Made by a program: the position numbers and the translations under genes. The notes beneath the pieces are model-generated. The model did not search any database, was not told where the DNA came from, and saw nothing but the letters and a program-made list of their open reading frames with translations. From Bacteroidota bacterium (lineage in GTDB: Bacteria; Bacteroidota; Bacteroidia; Bacteroidales; UBA12481): a stretch of DNA of 5,010 nt. Positions 1-5,010 of this stretch are shown piece after piece; the first letter of the stretch is position 1; each line of letters starts with the position of its first letter. The stretch spans positions 1 through 5,010 of the forward strand of contig JAUVKA010000319.1 of NCBI GenBank assembly GCA_030592205.1, written 5' to 3'.

Positions 1-1406
1 AAAAGATGAGGCATGATGGCTTCACCATCCGAACTGAGAACTGAATATGTTAAGTTACCGGCAAACATCTGATCGGTATTGAGGTTATGTATATCGGCAT
101 AATTCCACACAGCATTATTTCTCCTATTTTCACCCTTTGGTATCTCAGGCACAGCACTTTCCTGTCTGTGACTCTCAAACACTTCCTGGCCCGGAAATGC
201 TCTGGGATCTGTAATTTTTCCTTCCAATGCCGATACGGCAACAGTTGCCGGAGAGGCCAGATAGATTTTTGACTTAGGATTGCCCATTCTTCCCTTGAAA
301 TTCCTGTTAGCCGTGGAAATAACAGTAATATCATCTGCAGGAATACCCTGCCCGGTACCAAGACAGGGGCCACAGGATGAGCTTAAAATTGTAGCTCCGG
401 CATCAATTAGTTTATTAATTATTCCCTCCTTCATGGCCTGCTGATAAATAAGTACGGAAGCCGGAATTACTAAAAGCTGAAATCCTGGATGAATTTGCTT
501 ACCACTAATATACTTGGCGGCGATCCGCAAATCTTCTAATCGACCGTTAGTGCATGTGCCAATAAGCCCCTGTTGAACAGGTGTACCTGCTACCTCAGCT
601 AAGGCCCTTATATTATCAACATGGTGGGGAGCTGCAACCAGGGGAGGAATTTCATCAAGATTGATATTCATTTCCACTGAATAAACAGCATCTTTATCAG
701 CCCATATCCCTTCAATTTCTTCATCAAAGAAATCCTTCAAACACTGATCAGGAGGAAAAACAGCATTTTTGGCCCCCATTTCCGAAGCCAGATTAGCAAG
801 TGTCATTCGCTCAGAAATATTCAGACTTTCCACTCCACCACCGTGGTATTCAATCGACATATAATTGGCTCCTGCCGAACCAATTTTGCCAATGATGTAA
901 AGGGAAAGATCTTTTGCGTAAACTCCCTTTTTCAGACTCCCCTCAAGTGTGATCTTTAATGTTTCAGGGACTCTGAACCAGGTTTCACCCTTTATCCATA
1001 TCCCTGCCGACTCCGTGCGGTCGATACCTGCCGCAAATGCATTGAATGCCCCTGCCGTGCAAGTATGGGAATCGCTCCCAACAACAACCATTCCTGGACG
1101 GGCATGATATGACATTATCTGGTGACAAATACCTTTTCCAGCATCGTAAAACTTACGAATACCCTGATCCTTAACTATCTCCCTAATTGCCTGGTATTGG
1201 TTGGCCAGTTTGGCGGAAGTAGGTGGTGCATTATGATCCAGAACAACCAGCATCTGCTCAGGTCGAGCCACCTTATCCCCTCCCATCTTTTCAAAAGTCT
1301 TAAAAATACTGGCTGTGTTATCATGAGTAAGGACAATGTCCGGACTGCTGAATACGATGCTGCCTACAGGGGCATCGAATATCTTTTCTACAAATGTTTT
1401 TCCCAT
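1..1406 (-). CDS. Fused aconitase/isopropylmalate dehydratase family hydro-lyase, canonical active-site type (3' end beyond window)
   Basis: The frame starts at ATG 1406-1404 and stays open for 468 codons to the left edge, so the C-terminus is missing. The family isomerises hydroxy-acids such as citrate, isopropylmalate or homocitrate through a 4Fe-4S cluster, normally in the cytoplasm. Visible motifs are canonical: Asp57-His58 in LDHN, GICHQ at 92-96, SDSHTCTAGAF at 111-121, Cys285 in GTCTNGR, and Cys345/Cys348 in SSCGPC. These are the expected catalytic and cluster-ligand positions. A linker at about 405-432 leads into a LeuD-like swivel domain beginning near residue 433 (ADIHNLNTDQMFAG at 437-450), so this is a fused large plus small subunit rather than LeuC alone. 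Fused relatives are about 600-660 residues, so roughly 130-190 residues should lie outside. The start overlaps the stop of the upstream paralogue by one base (TAATG). Substrate is undecided: aconitase, homoaconitase, isopropylmalate isomerase or a related enzyme are all possible. Family assignment is very secure. Confidence 0.93.
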   Translation of the reverse strand, partial: MGKTFVEKIFDAPVGSIVFSSPDIVLTHDNTASIFKTFEKMGGDKVARPEQMLVVLDHNAPPTSAKLANQYQAIREIVKDQGIRKFYDAGKGICHQIMSYHARPGMVVVGSDSHTCTAGAFNAFAAGIDRTESAGIWIKGETWFRVPETLKITLEGSLKKGVYAKDLSLYIIGKIGSAGANYMSIEYHGGGVESLNISERMTLANLASEMGAKNAVFPPDQCLKDFFDEEIEGIWADKDAVYSVEMNINLDEIPPLVAAPHHVDNIRALAEVAGTPVQQGLIGTCTNGRLEDLRIAAKYISGKQIHPGFQLLVIPASVLIYQQAMKEGIINKLIDAGATILSSSCGPCLGTGQGIPADDITVISTANRNFKGRMGNPKSKIYLASPATVAVSALEGKITDPRAFPGQEVFESHRQESAVPEIPKGENRRNNAVWNYADIHNLNTDQMFAGNLTYSVLSSDGEAIMPHL

Positions 1407-1420
1407 TAAAACAACCCCCC
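1404..1420 (-). promoter_or_regulatory. Stop-start overlap (TAATG) with upstream G-run between the two hydro-lyase genes
   Basis: On the minus strand the upstream gene ends in TAA (1408-1406), and the A at 1406 is also the first base of the ATG of the next gene. A run of six G (1420-1415) lies eight bases before this ATG and could act as a weak ribosome binding site, although it also encodes the Asn-Gly-Gly near the upstream C-terminus. The overlap itself is directly visible. Termination-reinitiation coupling is inferred from the arrangement and would favour matched amounts of the two proteins. Confidence 0.7.
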
Positions 1421-3217
1421 ATTCTGGAATATATCCATTTGAACTTCGGAGAATGGGTGAGCCTCAATTTGATTACCGGTTCGGGTGTTAGTTACCAGAC
1501 CAGTCTCGAAGTTAATCCTAACTCGATCGCCATTCTTAATATCCAAAGCATCAGGCACTTGATAAGTCATAATTGGAAAGGCCGCATTAATAGCATTACG
1601 CTCATAAATAGCACCAAAACTCTCAGCCATAATACAGCTAACCCCAAGGGCCTTAAAACAATCAACAGCTTGTTGACGGGAAGATCCACTCCCGAAATTC
1701 TTACCTACCATGACGATATCCCCGGGCTGAGCCTGGCTGGCAAAATTCTCATATCCCTTAAGGTTATCAAAAGTATACTGTCCCATTTCATTGATATCGG
1801 TAATTGCCAGATATCGATTATGAAATATCATGTCCGTATCAATATTATCCTCAGAGATGAGCCATACCCGGCCTTCCACCTCAGTGGGTTTCAAATCATC
1901 ACTTTGACTTTTTGACTTATCCGATTTAGTTATATCGATTTTAACACCACTCCCAATTTCAAAAAGGGCTGGTTCATCAGGAATATTTGCCGGTGTAGTT
2001 ATGAACCCTGCCACAGCCGATGCAGCAACAATTTCCGGACTGGCAAGGTACACCTCTCCTTTTCCTTGTTTACCAGGAAAATTACGGTTTCCAGTGCTAA
2101 TGGTGATTTCTCCTGGCCCATTCTGGCCAACTTGCCCGGCAGCACACCCTGCGCAACCAGCATTGGAAAGCAGAGCTCCTGCATCCTTAAAAATATCTAT
2201 AAGTCCTTCATCCAGACATTGCTGCCAAATCTCATCAGTTGCCGGAACAATTTTCAGCACAACTCCCGGAGCCACTTTCCTGTTGTACAAAACTCCAGCA
2301 GCTGCCGCCAGATCCTCAAACCTTCCATTCGTGCAGCTTCCAATAAAGGCCGAATCAATCTTTGTGCCTTCCTCTTCTATAATAGGCACCGTATCATGGG
2401 GAGCTCCAGGCCTTGAAACCCTGGATACAAAACCTGAGATATCCAGAGTAAACTCTTCAGCATAAGTGGCATCGGGATCAGCTTCAACCAGATCAAGGGT
2501 GCGACCGGCCCGTGCAGAGCTGTAGGCCATAATCTCATCGTTAGGAGTAAAAAAGAGGATGATAGCCCCCATCTCTGTCCCCATGGATGATATGGTTATT
2601 CTTTCATCCAAGCTCATACGGTCAACCTCATCTCCATAAAACTCCACAGAATACCCAAGAAGGGAGTTTGCACCAAAATGAGCAAGTAAATTCAGAACAA
2701 TATCTTTTGCTGATAAATTTTCCGGCCGTTTCCCCGTTAAGGTAATTTTCACAGATTCAGGAACCTTAAACCAAACTTTTCCATTGGCCCAGGAAGCAGC
2801 AATATCCTTATCTCCCATACCCTGGCCAAAAGAACCTACTGCCCCAAGAATATTTGCATGGGAGTCAGTAGTCACTGCTGTGGAACCGGAATAAGCCAAT
2901 CCTTCATGCATCAGAGTATGAGTGCCGATACCATTATCAATATCATAAACCTTAACACCATTCTTGCGAGCATAAATTCGGCATATATGTTGATTCACAG
3001 CATACTTCTGGTCAGATCCGGTAGGGTTGCAATCGAAAGTGAAGAAAGTTTTGTCTGGATCTTCCAGACTCAAACCATAATCCTGCATATTCTTTACAAC
3101 GTTCGCCCCGCCAAAATCCCTCGCTGCCCGAACATCCATGATAACATCCACAATATCCCCGGGTTTAACAACATCTTGTTTGCAATGATTTGCTAATATT
3201 TTTTCAATCAGAGTCAT
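1406..3217 (-). CDS. Fused LeuC-LeuD-like aconitase family hydro-lyase, divergent active-site type
   Basis: This complete 603-residue protein joins a catalytic iron-sulfur part (about 1-420) to a swivel domain (about 449-603) through a polar Lys/Ser/Asp-rich linker (430-442). It should catalyse a dehydration-rehydration isomerisation of a hydroxy-acid; it is often annotated as 3-isopropylmalate dehydratase or aconitase, but the substrate is not established here. Cluster ligands are Cys295 (GSCTNGR) and Cys355/Cys358 (GCAGC). TDSH at 117-120 supplies the Asp-Ser-His motif. The swivel domain has NIDTDMIFHNRYLAIT (458-473) and GKNFGSGSSRQQAV (505-518), with the Ser-Ser-Arg expected near the active site. 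Oddities: the usual Asp-His-Asn motif reads Asp62-Cys63-Asn, and the usual GICHQ region reads GIGTHTLMHEG (96-106). The start is well fixed, since an in-frame TAA lies one codon upstream (3223-3221). No Shine-Dalgarno sequence is obvious. It is the first gene of a coupled pair, and its stop overlaps the next start. Family is secure; substrate is open. Confidence 0.93.
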   Translation of the reverse strand: MTLIEKILANHCKQDVVKPGDIVDVIMDVRAARDFGGANVVKNMQDYGLSLEDPDKTFFTFDCNPTGSDQKYAVNQHICRIYARKNGVKVYDIDNGIGTHTLMHEGLAYSGSTAVTTDSHANILGAVGSFGQGMGDKDIAASWANGKVWFKVPESVKITLTGKRPENLSAKDIVLNLLAHFGANSLLGYSVEFYGDEVDRMSLDERITISSMGTEMGAIILFFTPNDEIMAYSSARAGRTLDLVEADPDATYAEEFTLDISGFVSRVSRPGAPHDTVPIIEEEGTKIDSAFIGSCTNGRFEDLAAAAGVLYNRKVAPGVVLKIVPATDEIWQQCLDEGLIDIFKDAGALLSNAGCAGCAAGQVGQNGPGEITISTGNRNFPGKQGKGEVYLASPEIVAASAVAGFITTPANIPDEPALFEIGSGVKIDITKSDKSKSQSDDLKPTEVEGRVWLISEDNIDTDMIFHNRYLAITDINEMGQYTFDNLKGYENFASQAQPGDIVMVGKNFGSGSSRQQAVDCFKALGVSCIMAESFGAIYERNAINAAFPIMTYQVPDALDIKNGDRVRINFETGLVTNTRTGNQIEAHPFSEVQMDIFQNGGLF

Positions 3218-3300
3218 GATTTATAAAGGATTAGATAATTACATTTTATGTTTTACTTGTTTGTTTTCTTAATTGGGTGTAAAGTCAAGTATATTTATCC

Positions 3301-3333
3301 GAAATTTACGGTTTTTAAATATTTTTTAGCAAA
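3301..3333 (-). promoter_or_regulatory. Candidate Bacteroidota-type promoter for the hydro-lyase pair
   Basis: Read on the minus strand, TTTG (3333-3330) is followed by 21 bases and then TAAATTTC (3308-3301). The known Bacteroidota primary-sigma pattern is TTTG, about 19-21 bases, then TAnnTTTG; here only the last base of the second element differs. Transcription would begin around 3295, leaving a leader of about 75-80 bases before the ATG at 3217. The gap is AT-rich, so a chance match is possible. No operator or riboswitch fold was recognised in the leader. Confidence 0.5.
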
Positions 3334-3359
3334 TAAACCTGTCAGCTTAACCAGTAATT

Positions 3360-4106
3360 ATGATTTCCGGGAAAAAAATCGTTGTTGTTTTACCGGCCTA
3401 CAATGCAGAAAGAACCCTGGAACATACATTCAGGGAGATTCCTATGGATATTGTAGATGAAGTGATCCTTGTGGATGATAGCAGTGGCGACAAAACTGTT
3501 CAGATAGCTGAAAAGCTTGGCATTCGACATATAATCAGGCACGAACAGAACAAGGGTTACGGAGGGAATCAAAAAACCTGCTATCAAACTGCACTCAAAC
3601 TTAAGGCCGATATTGTTATAATGCTTCATCCTGATTATCAATATACTCCTAAATTAATTCCTGCTATGTCGCACCTGATTGCGGCAGATGTATATCCTGT
3701 GGTATTGGGATCCAGAATATTGGGAAAAGGTGCATTGATAGGGGGAATGCCTTTATGGCGTTATATTTCGAACCGCATCCTTACTCTTTTCCAGAATATG
3801 CTGATGAAACAAAAGCTTTCAGAGTACCATACCGGATATAGAGCCTTTTCTGCAGACGTGTTGAGAAAAATAAACTTTGAAGCTAATTCTGATGATTTTG
3901 TGTTTGACAACCAGATGCTGGCTCAAATTTTATATGCAGATTTTCCCATCGCCGAGATCACATGCCCAACCAGGTATTTTGAGGAAGCCTCATCTATAGG
4001 TCTTAAGCGAAGTATAAAATATGGTATAGGAGTAGTTGGAACTTCATTGGCCTATAGAATGCAAAAGTGGGGAATTGCGAATTATAAGATCTTTAGCAAG
4101 GAGTAG
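3360..4106 (+). CDS. Family 2 glycosyltransferase (dolichyl-phosphate mannose synthase-like)
   Basis: This 248-residue GT-A fold glycosyltransferase should transfer a sugar from a nucleotide-sugar donor to a lipid carrier or glycan. Motifs in order are LPAYNAERTL (11-20), VILVDDSSGD (35-44, nucleotide binding), NKGYGGNQKT (64-73), HPDYQYTP (90-97, in the place of the metal-binding DxD region of relatives), HTGYRAFS (157-164) and DDFVFDNQML (178-187), where the acidic residues sit in the usual catalytic-base region. No strong membrane segment or signal peptide is seen, so it is probably cytosolic or loosely attached to the inner membrane face. The ATG at 3360 is well supported: an in-frame TAA lies at 3348-3350 and the first conserved motif begins a few residues later. 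No clear Shine-Dalgarno sequence is present. It stands alone, divergent from the hydro-lyases and convergent with the methyltransferase, so context does not reveal the acceptor. Roles in envelope polysaccharide or lipid-linked sugar synthesis are both possible. Confidence 0.93.
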   Translation: MISGKKIVVVLPAYNAERTLEHTFREIPMDIVDEVILVDDSSGDKTVQIAEKLGIRHIIRHEQNKGYGGNQKTCYQTALKLKADIVIMLHPDYQYTPKLIPAMSHLIAADVYPVVLGSRILGKGALIGGMPLWRYISNRILTLFQNMLMKQKLSEYHTGYRAFSADVLRKINFEANSDDFVFDNQMLAQILYADFPIAEITCPTRYFEEASSIGLKRSIKYGIGVVGTSLAYRMQKWGIANYKIFSKE

Positions 4107-4148
4107 ATCGGTGGGTTGGTTGTTGTTTCGGAAGCATCTCATCCCGCA

Positions 4149-4862
4149 TCAAGCCAAAAACAAAAACACTGCCGGTTGTTTATGGAATTCGATTCTGGTT
4201 TTTTTCCAGTCTGCCACTGATTTTGTTATGATTCTTTCCTCCTGCCCTGTGAGGTTGATTGCCAGGCACAGTCTTGTGTTTGGATGTAATGTGGCAATCA
4301 AATCCTGAAATAGTTGATGATTTCTGTAGGGTGCTTCAATAAAAATCTGAGTCATATGCTCCCTTCTGGATTGCTCTTCAAGAAGCCTGATTCTTCTAAC
4401 TCGAGCCGGTGGTTTCACTGGTAAATACCCATGAAATGCAAAGCACTGACCGTTCAATCCGGAAGCCATTAGCGACAAAAGGATCGAAGAAGGACCGATA
4501 AAAGGAACGACCCGAATATTCAGACTATGAGCAATGGCGACTATCTCGGCTCCCGGATCTGCCACTCCAGGACAACCAGCCTCGGTGATCAGTCCAAGGG
4601 AAACTCCCTTTTTCAAAGGCTCCACCATTTGGCTGAAATCCTCTAAACGAGTATGCTTGTCTAGTATTTCGAAGTTTATCTCATCCAGATATTCCTTCAT
4701 TCCCAGGCGGATCAGAAAACGACGGGCTGTACGTTCATTTTCAACAATAAAATTTCGGAGAAGGTGTATCTTTTTTATGACTTCAACAGGAAGTATCTGG
4801 TCGGCCGTGGTGTCATCCAATAAACTTGGAATCAAATACAATATCCCTTTCGTTGTATGCAT
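4149..4862 (-). CDS. SAM-dependent methyltransferase, short RsmI-like (tetrapyrrole methylase fold)
   Basis: This 237-residue protein belongs to the tetrapyrrole methylase superfamily and resembles RsmI, which 2'-O-methylates C1402 of 16S rRNA. Matches are GILYLIPSLL at 6-15 (like the N-terminal LYVVATPIGN of RsmI), VENERTARRFL at 40-50 (like EDTR..RRLL), GLITEAGCPGVADPG at 90-104, GPSSILLSLMASGL at 123-136, FHGYLP at 143-148 and FIEAPYRNHQLF at 174-185. It is shorter than the roughly 286-residue E. coli RsmI and lacks its C-terminal extension. A compact form of this kind is usual in Bacteroidota, where a Bacteroides thetaiotaomicron member has a solved structure. Whether the short form methylates rRNA or another substrate cannot be told from sequence. 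The start is fixed by a TAA codon immediately before the ATG. It follows the FKBP gene by 46 bases on the same strand and may be cotranscribed with it. The fold is certain and the rRNA target is inferred. Confidence 0.92.
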   Translation of the reverse strand: MHTTKGILYLIPSLLDDTTADQILPVEVIKKIHLLRNFIVENERTARRFLIRLGMKEYLDEINFEILDKHTRLEDFSQMVEPLKKGVSLGLITEAGCPGVADPGAEIVAIAHSLNIRVVPFIGPSSILLSLMASGLNGQCFAFHGYLPVKPPARVRRIRLLEEQSRREHMTQIFIEAPYRNHQLFQDLIATLHPNTRLCLAINLTGQEERIITKSVADWKKTRIEFHKQPAVFLFLA

Positions 4863-4908
4863 TTAATACAAAAATTATCATGTTAAGATATCGATTTTTT
4901 CACCACTC

Positions 4909-5010
4909 TTAATAAACATCCATTAATTCTACTTCGAATAATAGGGGTGTATATGGGGGAATATCTCCTTGTCCGTATGGTCCATAAGCAAGACTTGAGG
5001 GGATCAGAAG
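4909..5010 (-). CDS. FKBP-type peptidyl-prolyl cis-trans isomerase, C-terminal end (5' part beyond window)
   Basis: The last 33 codons of a minus-strand gene enter from the right edge and end in TAA (4911-4909). The residues read LIPSSLAYGPYGQGDIPPYT followed by PLLFEVELMDVY. This is the characteristic FKBP C-terminus: the Ile-Pro-x-x-Leu-Ala-Tyr-Gly segment, the Ile-Pro-Pro turn, and the final strand ending Phe-Glu-Val-Glu-Leu. FKBP proteins catalyse proline isomerisation and assist protein folding; in Bacteroidota many are periplasmic or lipoproteins, but the N-terminus that would show this is absent. The gene ends 46 bases before the methyltransferase start. The family assignment is strong despite the short length, because the motif is dense and its stop falls exactly where FKBP domains end. 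Confidence 0.88.
   Translation of the reverse strand, partial: LLIPSSLAYGPYGQGDIPPYTPLLFEVELMDVY

Noticed and set aside
50..373. Minus-strand open frame of 107 codons near the left edge
   Set aside because: It lies wholly inside the second hydro-lyase in another frame. The aconitase-family frame is open through the whole stretch with recognisable motifs (SSCGPC, ANRNF, YLASP), and this frame has none.
1..1406. Possibility that the second hydro-lyase is a frameshifted pseudogene
   Set aside because: Translating the minus strand from 1406 gives 468 uninterrupted codons with all motifs in one frame. It looks gene-less only because its stop lies outside the window.
1394..1915. Plus-strand open frame of 173 codons
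   Set aside because: It is antisense to the swivel domain of the 603-residue hydro-lyase and has no recognisable domain.
2001..2465. Plus-strand open frames of 154 and 116 codons
   Set aside because: Both are antisense to the conserved cluster-binding region of the first hydro-lyase. Their Pro/Ser/Ala-rich composition is typical of antisense readings.
3290..3327. Promoter elements for the glycosyltransferase (TATATTTA at 3290 and TATTTTTT at 3320)
   Set aside because: Each resembles TAnnTTTG with one mismatch, but neither has a TTTG at the right distance upstream. Such matches are expected by chance in AT-rich DNA.
4107..4148. Bidirectional terminator between the convergent glycosyltransferase and methyltransferase genes
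   Set aside because: The 42-base gap is G/T-rich on the plus strand, but no stem with a following T-run could be found on either strand.
4534..4866. Plus-strand open frame of 110 codons
   Set aside because: It is antisense to the methyltransferase, whose motifs are clear on the other strand.
4872..4880. TAATTTTT-like element just before the methyltransferase start
   Set aside because: It has no TTTG element 19-21 bases upstream, and it lies too close to the ATG for a normal leader.

Overview
The window most likely comes from a member of the Bacteroidota, probably an anaerobic or environmental lineage. Three things suggest this. The SAM-dependent methyltransferase is the short (237-residue) RsmI-like form typical of that phylum. 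The one good promoter candidate matches the Bacteroidota pattern (TTTG, 21-base spacer, TAnnTTTG-like element). Most starts have no clear Shine-Dalgarno sequence. The assignment is inference from these traits, not from a database match.

Layout, left to right. Positions 1-3217 hold two tandem minus-strand genes of the aconitase / isopropylmalate dehydratase superfamily. The promoter-proximal gene (3217-1406) is complete. It fuses a LeuC-like iron-sulfur catalytic part and a LeuD-like swivel domain in one 603-residue chain. The second gene starts at 1406 on the last base of the first gene's stop codon (TAATG) and runs off the left edge after 468 codons. It also continues from the catalytic part into a swivel domain. 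Both keep the three cluster cysteines and an Asp-Ser-His motif, but they differ in other active-site motifs and in the swivel loop, so they probably act on different hydroxy-acids. A 142-base AT-rich gap (3218-3359) separates them from a divergent plus-strand family 2 glycosyltransferase (3360-4106). That gene converges on a minus-strand methyltransferase (4862-4149). At the right edge (5010-4909) is the C-terminal end of a minus-strand FKBP-type peptidyl-prolyl isomerase, 46 bases upstream of the methyltransferase.

How the genes work together: the two hydro-lyases look like one translationally coupled unit and probably serve the same or linked hydroxy-acid isomerisation pathways (citrate/isocitrate, isopropylmalate, homocitrate or a relative). 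The sequence alone does not settle the substrates. The glycosyltransferase, methyltransferase and isomerase look like ordinary housekeeping or envelope genes with no evident link to the hydro-lyases. The window is nearly fully coding. No RNA genes, mobile elements, CRISPR arrays or long repeats were seen. The most interesting content is the coupled pair of divergent fused hydro-lyases, one of which has a non-canonical active site.
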